The notes beneath the pieces were generated by a model. It was not told the origin of the DNA. It ran no database searches and saw only the letters and a program-made list of their open reading frames with translations. The position numbers and the translations under genes are program-made. Shown here one piece after another: positions 1 to 5,989 of a DNA stretch of 33,229 nt (the stretch's first letter is position 1; each line of letters begins with the position of its first letter). Source of the DNA: Oscillospiraceae bacterium (GTDB lineage Bacteria; Bacillota; Clostridia; Oscillospirales; CAG-272); contig SVQP01000023.1 in NCBI GenBank assembly GCA_015065285.1, positions 1 to 33,229 of the forward strand, read 5' to 3'.

Positions 1-38
1 CTACCCGTAAACGGGTTCTCTTTGAGTTTATTATTTTC

Positions 39-66
39 TGTAGGGACAGGCGTCCCCGACTGTCCG
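39..66 (+). repeat. 28-bp inverted repeat, left copy
   Basis: The copy begins TGTAGGGACAGGCGTCC and ends CGACTGTCCG. It matches the reverse complement of 217-244 at 27 of 28 positions. Each copy also contains its own short dyad, because GGACAG near the start pairs with CTGTCC near the end. This suggests a mobile or structural intergenic repeat rather than a protein-binding half-site. Confidence 0.8.
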
Positions 67-216
67 TTTTAGAGTGAATTTAATTCTTGCAAAAATTCGG
101 GAGCAGCAATGTTTTCGAGGAAAACTTGCCTTCGAAGATAGCAAGCCACTCCCCTACCGATTATACCTTAATGTCTATCCGCCAATCCAAGACTTTGCTT
201 TTGTCCTTTGTTTTCT

Positions 217-244
217 CGGACAGTCGAGGACGCCTGTCCCTACA
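217..244 (-). repeat. 28-bp inverted repeat, right copy
   Basis: This is the reverse-complement partner of 39-66, with one difference (CTC instead of CCC on the repeat's own strand). The 150 bp between the copies is not obviously coding. Together the pair could fold into a long hairpin or mark the ends of a small non-autonomous element of about 206 bp. Confidence 0.8.
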
Positions 245-309
245 AACTCTGTTTTTTATTTTCTTCTTAATTCTTTGTTCTTTTTCTTCTCATCGGTTAA
301 CCTCTTTTG

Positions 310-332
310 AACCCCGCCACTATGGCGGGGTT
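310..332 (+). terminator. Intrinsic terminator, plus-strand T-tract
   Basis: A perfect 10-bp stem (AACCCCGCCA with TGGCGGGGTT) closes on a 3-nt CTA loop and is followed by TTCTCTTT. On the minus strand the hairpin is not followed by a T-tract, so it works towards the right. No plus-strand gene precedes it inside the window. Confidence 0.7.
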
Positions 333-347
333 TTCTCTTTACAATCA

Positions 348-373
348 AAAAGCCGCTCTTTCGAGCGGCTTTT
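348..373 (-). terminator. Terminator of the DUF4886 gene
   Basis: An 11-bp stem (AAAAGCCGCTC with GAGCGGCTTTT) has a TTTC loop and lies 11 nt past the stop codon at 385. T-runs are present on both strands, so it could be bidirectional. Confidence 0.85.
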
Positions 374-384
374 GTTTTTGTGGA

Positions 385-1122
385 TTATTCAAATACAACT
401 TCGTTTACCACTTTTACAATCTCGGCAATCAAGCCTTGATCCAGATCCATAAACGGCATGGGCGTTACCCTCTTGCCGCTCAGCGTTGCCAACCACGTCA
501 GCGCAACCGCATATCTGCCATAGGTCACGGACATATGGAAGGAATCGCGGCACAACGATTCGCCGCCGTTGGCATAGTCAAACGCGGGAACGGTTGTGCG
601 CAGGGCTTGAATCACGTCACCCGCAGGGATCAGCGTAGCTCCCGTGACAAGGCAAGCCGATTCACAGGCTTGGCACAGTGCTCTGTACATCTTTTCCTGA
701 TCGCAATCATAGAACGGAAAATGTCCGTGCGGTGAACCGATCTCATAAGCCCAGGTGCGATGGAAATACAGATCCGCACCGGGCTGCAGCTCTCGCACGT
801 ATGCTGCCAGATTGTTCAGGTATGGCTGATAGGTCTCATATTGCCCCGAAAAGCCGCTGACCTGCTGCAAGGTGATGACGTCAAAGCGCTGGGTTTTCAA
901 GATCTCCTCAATGGTCACCGGTTTTTCTGCCCAAGCGCCACCGTTTATGCCGTACAGATAATTGGCATTGTTTTGCTCCACGTTTTCCCAGTGGGTCTGC
1001 AGGCTGCAGCCACCAATGGCGAGATTGACGCATGTCAGGTCAATTCCTCTCTGCTCCGCCAGCGCGTGCAAATATGCCTGCGCGTCTTCCGAAAAGCTGT
1101 TGCCAATGGATAAAATTCTCAT
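385..1122 (-). CDS. DUF4886-family SGNH-like hydrolase
   Basis: A 245-aa protein without signal peptide or membrane span. The N-terminus MRILSIGNSFSEDA holds the GNS nucleophile block of SGNH/GDSL-type hydrolases (Ser9), residues 85-87 (LQQ) lie where the family has its third block, and DSFH (193-196) followed by GRYA gives the Asp/His pair. This combination is typical of DUF4886 proteins, which are predicted esterases whose substrates are mostly unknown. The start is supported by GGAGG 8 nt upstream of the ATG. It is a monocistronic unit with its own promoter (1152-1180) and terminator (348-373). The absence of a signal peptide suggests a cytoplasmic role, perhaps deacylation of imported sugars; that is inference from the glycosidase genes elsewhere in the window. 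Confidence 0.8.
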   Translation of the reverse strand: MRILSIGNSFSEDAQAYLHALAEQRGIDLTCVNLAIGGCSLQTHWENVEQNNANYLYGINGGAWAEKPVTIEEILKTQRFDVITLQQVSGFSGQYETYQPYLNNLAAYVRELQPGADLYFHRTWAYEIGSPHGHFPFYDCDQEKMYRALCQACESACLVTGATLIPAGDVIQALRTTVPAFDYANGGESLCRDSFHMSVTYGRYAVALTWLATLSGKRVTPMPFMDLDQGLIAEIVKVVNEVVFE

Positions 1123-1151
1123 AGTGTTGCCTCCATGCTTGATTTGATTCC

Positions 1152-1180
1152 ATTATACCACACTTCATCTCATAGCACAA
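1152..1180 (-). promoter_or_regulatory. Promoter of the DUF4886 gene
   Basis: Read on the minus strand: -35 TTGTGC, 17-bp spacer, -10 TATAAT, with TGG directly before the -10 (extended -10). It lies 30-58 bp upstream of the ATG at 1122. Confidence 0.75.
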
Positions 1181-1181
1181 G

Positions 1182-1209
1182 AAAAATCCACCCCATCGGG
1201 TGGATTTTT
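1182..1209 (-). terminator. Terminator of the uptake/activation operon
   Basis: A 12-bp stem (AAAAATCCACCC with GGGTGGATTTTT) and CATC loop start 2 nt beyond the stop codon of the nucleotidyltransferase gene at 1212. It ends the minus-strand operon that begins at the binding protein. Confidence 0.9.
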
Positions 1210-1211
1210 TC

Positions 1212-2105
1212 TTACATCGCGTAATTCTTATCCAGCTGCTTGAGCTCGTTGAAGGTATCGATCTCGATGATATCCGAGAAGGAGCACTCACGCACGCGAA
1301 CGTCATAGTGGTCGATGCTGTAGTCAAAAATGACCTGATCCCAGTATCTTTCCTTGCCGCCGGGGATGTTATACACGCGCTCAATGTCCTTTTCCAGACG
1401 CGTACCGTCCTCTTGGTTCCAGTACGAAATACCGTACATGTGATAGCAATCGGTGCCACCGCAGGCAAAGCTCTTGATCACGCCTTGCGCATTGGTGGTA
1501 AAGCACCAGTCCTCAGTTCTCTCGGTGGGAACGCCAAGATAATTGGTCTGGTACTGATACTTGGTGATCAGCTGCGGATTGTAAAGCAGCAAGTCCGATT
1601 CAAACACGTATGCGTTTGCAAACAGATGGCGTGCAAAATATGCAGACGAAATATTGTTGGTCTCGTTATATACAGGATTTTCAATAAACACAATGTTGGG
1701 ATATTTCTTAAGCAGCTGATCAAACTGCTCGGAAAGATATCCTCGCACCAGATAGATCTCCTCAATGCCTGCAGATACCACTGCATCCAGCAAGGAATCG
1801 ATCATTCTCTTGCCCTTGACGCGGATCAGGGGCTTGGGCGTGTTGAGCGTGATGGGCACCAGACGAGAGCCAAAGCCCGCAGCCATGAAAATGGCACGCT
1901 TGACGCGATAAGGCTCCAGTGCCTGTACGCCTGCCTCGGTGATGGCACCTTCGCATATCATGCCCTGCTCGCTAAGCTCGGCAACGATCTTATTGACTGT
2001 GCCAACCGAAAGCCCCGTGATGGCAGCAAGCTCGCGCTGGGATTTGCTTTTTCTGTCTGTCTCCAGTGCTTCCAATATCAAAAATTGTTTCTTTGTCAGT
2101 TTCAT
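1212..2105 (-). CDS. Winged-helix / LicC-like nucleotidyltransferase fusion
   Basis: A 297-aa protein in two parts. Residues about 4-60 form a MarR-like winged helix (SQRELAAITGLSVGTVNKIV is a helix-turn-helix). Residues about 68-297 are an NTP_transferase domain with the nucleotide-binding signature MAAGFGSRLVPITLNTPKPL (74-93), followed by acidic residues suitable for metal binding (FESDLLLYNP). The closest known families are phosphocholine cytidylyltransferases (LicC) and the cytidylyltransferase part of PntC, which activates 2-aminoethylphosphonate. The expected reaction is transfer of CMP from CTP to a small phospho- or phosphono-alcohol. CGGAG lies 7 nt upstream of the ATG. It is last in the operon with the ABC transporter, 84 nt after the permease, which suggests the transported compound or its product is the substrate. 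No choline kinase or AEP transaminase is present in the window, so the substrate is not settled. Confidence 0.85.
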   Translation of the reverse strand: MKLTKKQFLILEALETDRKSKSQRELAAITGLSVGTVNKIVAELSEQGMICEGAITEAGVQALEPYRVKRAIFMAAGFGSRLVPITLNTPKPLIRVKGKRMIDSLLDAVVSAGIEEIYLVRGYLSEQFDQLLKKYPNIVFIENPVYNETNNISSAYFARHLFANAYVFESDLLLYNPQLITKYQYQTNYLGVPTERTEDWCFTTNAQGVIKSFACGGTDCYHMYGISYWNQEDGTRLEKDIERVYNIPGGKERYWDQVIFDYSIDHYDVRVRECSFSDIIEIDTFNELKQLDKNYAM

Positions 2106-2189
2106 ATTTATCTCCGTGCCGCCCGCGGCGGCTCAAACAGTATTCTTTTTTAATGAAAATTCAGCGCGAACGGTTGATGACGAGATCCC

Positions 2190-3791
2190 TTACTTGCGTC
2201 GTGCAAGCAATGCCTTGAATTGCTCAACCGCGATCTTCATGATCAGATTCACAATCAGAATCAGAATGGATATCACAGCCACATATTCGAGATTCTGGCT
2301 GTCGCTGTGCTTGCTGATGGTCAGCGCAATCGGCTTGATGGAGGGCGAATCCGCAAGGAAGGACACCGCAGAAATGGTCATCATGCTATTGACAAACAGA
2401 TAAGAAAACATCTCTGCAAGCGTGCCCAGACTCTGCGGCAGGAACACGCGCAGCAGCATACGCACGCGTCCGATGCCCAGCGTTTGCCCAACTGCCTCCA
2501 GATTCTGATTCATTTTTCCCATGCTGTTGTACATCATCAGATAGGGGGATGCAATAAAGTGGGCGGTGTTGACCATGATCAGGATCACAAGCGTGTTGGC
2601 AAGCGGTGTGCCCGAGAAGGTCAACACGTAGGAAATACCCAGTACCATACCGGGAATTGCCATAGAACTGATCGCCAACAGGTGCAGCACACGTGAGAGC
2701 GGTGAGCGCATGCGTGCGGTCAGGTATGCCATCACAAAGCCAAGTACTGTACCCACCAGTGCCGTAATCAGTGCAATCGTCAGCGAATTGGTCAGATACG
2801 TTGCATCCTGCCCCTGCAGAATATACAAATAATTGTCCAGGCTGACCGTTTTATCAATCGGATATTTCTTAACCAACGACAAAAAAGCAAACACACCGAC
2901 CGGAATCAGTGAAAACAAGGACATCAACGTGCAAAACGCATAAGAAAGGCACAAATGCAGCGGCTTTTTACTGCCCCGGTTGGTTTTCTTGACAAACGTG
3001 CTCTCTGCGCGCTCCTTGCCGATCAGATCCACCGCAAATGCCACAACTGCAGGAATGAGCAAAATCAGACCGTAAATGGCACCGCGCCCGAATTGGCTTT
3101 GTGCAACAGCCTCCTCGTACATCAGCATGGAGATGGTGTAGTTGCCCGAGCCCTTAACCATGAAAGGTACACCGTAGTCAGTTACGATCATGGCAAAGGT
3201 TGCAAAGGTTGCAGCGATCAGCGGCTTGCGCAGATACGGCAGCGAAATGCGCCAGAACGCACGGAATTTGCCAATTCCAAGCACCTCGGCTGCTTCATAC
3301 ACCGACATATCCTCATATCTGAGCACGTCGGCAAGCATGATATAGGCTACGGGAAGCGCGTACATCACAGATCCCAGCACGATACCGATTCCGCTGCGAA
3401 CGTCAAACGTCCAACCGATCAGGTTCTCCAGAATTCCGTTCTGCATAAACAGAATCAAAAGTCCAAGACCGTGCGAAATGGACGGGATCAGCATGGGGAT
3501 GATCAAAATAATGTGAAAAAGCTTTTTGCCCTTGATTGCCACGCGCGTGGTGCAAAGGGCTAACAGATAAGCCAGCACGATCACAATGACGGTGGAAATG
3601 GTAGTATAGCACAGTGAATTCCAAACCGCATCCGCGAATTTGGATCCCTGCACCACCGCCATCAGATCTTCCGGACTGACGGTAGCGAACATGGAGACAA
3701 TGGGCAGCACCACCACGCACAAAAGTACGGCAGCCACCATTGCCTTTACAGCCCATGCGCTCTGCGGACGTTTTTTTACTGCAGCCGTCAT
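2190..3791 (-). CDS. ABC transporter permease, fused tandem MetI-type domains
   Basis: A 533-aa integral membrane protein of about twelve spans made of two homologous permease halves. Each half carries the EAA loop that docks the ATPase: EAAEVLGIGKFRAFW (166-180) and EAVGQTLGIGRVRML (432-446). Fused permeases of this length are typical of iron(III) (FbpB) and putative 2-aminoethylphosphonate (PhnU2-like) importers. The ATG at 3791 overlaps the stop of the ATPase gene by 4 nt (ATGA), so the two are translationally coupled. The likely role is import of the ligand captured by the lipoprotein at 4578-5573. The choice between ferric iron, phosphonate or another anion cannot be made from the permease; the neighbouring nucleotidyltransferase favours a phospho- or phosphono-compound. 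Confidence 0.87.
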   Translation of the reverse strand: MTAAVKKRPQSAWAVKAMVAAVLLCVVVLPIVSMFATVSPEDLMAVVQGSKFADAVWNSLCYTTISTVIVIVLAYLLALCTTRVAIKGKKLFHIILIIPMLIPSISHGLGLLILFMQNGILENLIGWTFDVRSGIGIVLGSVMYALPVAYIMLADVLRYEDMSVYEAAEVLGIGKFRAFWRISLPYLRKPLIAATFATFAMIVTDYGVPFMVKGSGNYTISMLMYEEAVAQSQFGRGAIYGLILLIPAVVAFAVDLIGKERAESTFVKKTNRGSKKPLHLCLSYAFCTLMSLFSLIPVGVFAFLSLVKKYPIDKTVSLDNYLYILQGQDATYLTNSLTIALITALVGTVLGFVMAYLTARMRSPLSRVLHLLAISSMAIPGMVLGISYVLTFSGTPLANTLVILIMVNTAHFIASPYLMMYNSMGKMNQNLEAVGQTLGIGRVRMLLRVFLPQSLGTLAEMFSYLFVNSMMTISAVSFLADSPSIKPIALTISKHSDSQNLEYVAVISILILIVNLIMKIAVEQFKALLARRK

Positions 3792-4576
3792 ACGCCCGAC
3801 TCCAATGCCTTGTTGAGTGAATTGATCTTGGCTTGCAAATTCTCCACCACAAAGCTTCTGACGTAATCGTTGGCAGGTGCGCCTACGATCTCGGCAGGCG
3901 TGCCGATCTGGCTGATTCTGGCATTCTCCATAACCATGATGCGATCGGACATGGCAAACGCCTCCTCCTGATCGTGCGTGATATAGATCATGGTGGTGCC
4001 AAACTTGCGCTGGATCTCCTTGATCACGGTACGCAGCTGCAATCTGGTTGCCACGTCCAAAGCCGACGCAGGCTCGTCAAATAACATGATATCAGGGTTT
4101 AAGATCAGCGTGCGCGCAATTGCCACACGCTGCATCTGACCACCCGAGAGGGATGCGGGATACTTTTTGGCATAATCTGCAATGCCAAGCTCGCCAAGCA
4201 GCTCCATAGCACGCGCCTTGACCTGCTCCTTGGTCGCGCTCTTTTCTTTCTTTGCCTTGAGCCATGCGGCATAGGTCACGTTCTCAAGCACGGTCATGTT
4301 TTCAAACAGCGCGTAATTCTGGAAGACAACGCCAAGCGAGCGCTTTGCAGCAGGCGCGGACGTGATATCCTGACCATCCAGCAAAAGCTTACCGCCATCG
4401 GGGGGCAGCAATCCTGCGATAATGCGCAGCAGCGTGGTCTTGCCGCAGCCCGAAGGACCGAGAATGGAAAGGAACTCCCCTTCCATCACGTCCACGCTGA
4501 CGCAGTCAAGCGCTACTGCTTTATTGTTTTTATATTGCTTGGAGATGCCTTGAATTGAAAGCTTACAATTGCTCAT
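3788..4576 (-). CDS. ABC transporter ATP-binding protein
   Basis: A 262-aa ATPase from the chosen start. It contains the Walker A motif GPSGCGKTT (40-48), Q-loop FQNYALF (85-91), signature LSGGQMQR (143-150), Walker B LFDEP (165-169) and the H-loop THDQEEA. The pattern places it with the spermidine/iron/2-aminoethylphosphonate importer ATPases (PotA, FbpC, PhnT). A longer reading frame begins at 4624, but that start lies inside the upstream coding region. The ATG at 4576 sits 1 nt after the stop of the binding-protein gene and has a GGAAA ribosome site about 9 nt upstream, so I use it. It energises the permease encoded immediately downstream. Confidence 0.9.
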   Translation of the reverse strand: MSNCKLSIQGISKQYKNNKAVALDCVSVDVMEGEFLSILGPSGCGKTTLLRIIAGLLPPDGGKLLLDGQDITSAPAAKRSLGVVFQNYALFENMTVLENVTYAAWLKAKKEKSATKEQVKARAMELLGELGIADYAKKYPASLSGGQMQRVAIARTLILNPDIMLFDEPASALDVATRLQLRTVIKEIQRKFGTTMIYITHDQEEAFAMSDRIMVMENARISQIGTPAEIVGAPANDYVRSFVVENLQAKINSLNKALESGV

Positions 4577-4577
4577 A

Positions 4578-5573
4578 TTAATGTTTCCATTTCGAAAGCA
4601 GATATTCCTTGTAGGCAGAAGCATCCTCTACCTGCATATCCGCGTATTTGATATCGACGGGGTAATTCTCAACCGTAAAATCCTTGTCCTTGAGCACCTT
4701 TTCAGGATAAAAGTTCGCATAGATTTCCTCGGAGAAGGTGGTGGTCAGAAATGCAAAGACCTCCCTGACGCATGCTCTTTCCTGCTTGCCCTCAATGATT
4801 GCCTGACCGTACATGGAGTAAGGCGAGCCTTCCTCAAAGAACATGATCTCCAAGGGATAGCCCTCGTTGATCTTGGTCACAGCCTGCGAGGTCATGCCAA
4901 TACCAATGGCAGTCTCACCGAGAATGAGAGAGTTGACGGGACCCGAGCCGGACGAGGTAAAGGACAGCACGTTTTCGGAGAGCTTGTCAAAATAGTCCAG
5001 CGCCTGCTGCTCGCCCCATGCGTTGACCAGCGAGAGCAGCACCATATATCCCGTACCGGAGGACGAGGGATTTGCCATGGTGATCTGATTCTTATATTGA
5101 GGATCCAACAAATCTTCATAGCAGGTGGGCTTGTCCAATCCAAGCTGTGCAAGTCTTTGCGTGTTGATAATGATGCAGCCGCCATAACGCACCTCGGGTG
5201 CATAATACTTGCTCTGCACGGCATCCTCGACATATACGCTCCAATCCACAAGCTCACTCAGATCTGCAAAAACGCCCTGCGCTGCCAGCTGCTCTGCATA
5301 GGCATATTCCAGATCGTGCGAGATATCGCACTCGGCATTCTTGCCGGCTGCCTTAAGCGTGGAGGCATGATTGCCGCTGTTTTTATATTCGATAATAATG
5401 TTATACTGTGGGAATTCCTCTCTCATGCGCTTTTGCATATATTCCTGCGTGAAATTCTCAGTAGAGGTATAAATAATGATAGTCTCCTTGCCGGCATTGC
5501 AGCCCACCAAGGACAGAGTTGCCGCCAACATAACAAGCATAAGCAGCCACGCGATACTTTTTTTGAACTTCAT
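4578..5573 (-). CDS. Substrate-binding lipoprotein of the ABC importer
   Basis: A 331-aa lipoprotein: MKFKK, a hydrophobic stretch, and the lipobox LVGC with Cys25 as the lipid-modified residue. The mature part begins with a beta strand IIIYTSTEN, typical of the FbpA/PhnS2-type family (SBP_bac_6/8). Ferric-binding members end with a paired-tyrosine iron site; I see no clear adjacent pair in the expected C-terminal region, only separate Tyr residues, which argues mildly against iron. The ORF is open 10 codons further upstream, but the ATG at 5573 has AGGAAAGGA correctly spaced before it. It is the first gene of the four-gene operon that runs to 1212. I do not see a good promoter of the TGn type seen elsewhere in the 5574-5661 gap. 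Confidence 0.88.
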   Translation of the reverse strand: MKFKKSIAWLLMLVMLAATLSLVGCNAGKETIIIYTSTENFTQEYMQKRMREEFPQYNIIIEYKNSGNHASTLKAAGKNAECDISHDLEYAYAEQLAAQGVFADLSELVDWSVYVEDAVQSKYYAPEVRYGGCIIINTQRLAQLGLDKPTCYEDLLDPQYKNQITMANPSSSGTGYMVLLSLVNAWGEQQALDYFDKLSENVLSFTSSGSGPVNSLILGETAIGIGMTSQAVTKINEGYPLEIMFFEEGSPYSMYGQAIIEGKQERACVREVFAFLTTTFSEEIYANFYPEKVLKDKDFTVENYPVDIKYADMQVEDASAYKEYLLSKWKH

Positions 5574-5661
5574 ATGTGTCCTTTCCTCGGAAAACATGTT
5601 CATTTTTCCGAATTGACTAAATATTTTTGAACAAAGATGTCAAAAAATCAAATGAAAAATC

Positions 5662-5704
5662 TGCAAATTGTGCCTTCTGTTCATAAACAGAAGGCAAATT
5701 TGCA
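5662..5704 (-). terminator. Terminator after the 69-aa membrane protein gene
   Basis: A long near-perfect hairpin. The core is TGCCTTCTGTT with AACAGAAGGCA around a CATA loop, extended outside one bulged G by TGCAAATT with AATTTGCA. On the minus strand it is followed within 2 nt by a TTTTT run. It separates the small gene from the ABC importer operon. Confidence 0.85.
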
Positions 5705-5718
5705 TTTTTGAACGTTTA

Positions 5719-5928
5719 TTACGATTTGTTCTCGGGATTGATGATCAGATCTTCCTCAACCTCTTTATTGGCATTCATGTCGATATGCAGAGTCGAAGAA
5801 ACCTTTTTCTTGGCTTTACGCCACATAATCACAGCAGCTGCACCAACTGCAATAACGATCGAGCTGATCGAGGTGATCAGGATCGTTACACTGGTGGGGT
5901 CGATATATGCAACGGTAATTGGAATCAT
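5719..5928 (-). CDS. 69-aa single-span membrane protein
   Basis: A 69-aa protein of unknown function. Residues 1-11 (MIPITVAYIDP) form a short lead, residues about 13-36 are one hydrophobic span, followed by a basic WRKAKKK stop-transfer segment and an acidic tail of about 25 residues. GGAG lies 8 nt before the ATG. It has a strong promoter of its own (5961-5989) whose -35 overlaps the stop codon of the YidC fusion gene, and a long terminator after it, so it is a real expressed gene. The position next to the YidC/CDP-glycerol-transferase fusion suggests it is either a client or a small subunit of that system; this is inference. Confidence 0.75.
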   Translation of the reverse strand: MIPITVAYIDPTSVTILITSISSIVIAVGAAAVIMWRKAKKKVSSTLHIDMNANKEVEEDLIINPENKS

Positions 5929-5960
5929 GGTATTTCTCCTTTATGTTCGGATATACCAAT

Positions 5961-5989
5961 ATATTAGCACACTTCAGTGCAGATGTCAA
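5961..5989 (-). promoter_or_regulatory. Promoter of the 69-aa membrane protein
   Basis: On the minus strand: consensus -35 TTGACA, 17-bp spacer, -10 TAATAT, preceded by TGC. The -35 overlaps the last codons of the upstream YidC-fusion gene. Confidence 0.85.

Larger units (their letters stand above)
1..384. other. Gene-free left edge (intergenic)
   Basis: No convincing gene lies here. The short plus-strand open frames between about 74 and 735 have no ribosome binding site, no recognisable domain, and run through the terminator hairpins. What the stretch holds is a 28-bp inverted repeat (39-66 with 217-244), an AT-rich tail near 245-300, and two intrinsic terminators at 310-332 and 348-373. 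The first terminator has its T-tract on the plus strand and no plus-strand gene in front of it inside the window, so it may serve a gene beyond the left edge or a short non-coding transcript. Confidence 0.6.

Noticed and set aside
74-735. Short overlapping plus-strand frames at the left edge
   Set aside because: They cross two terminator hairpins and the antisense of the DUF4886 gene, and have no initiation signals.
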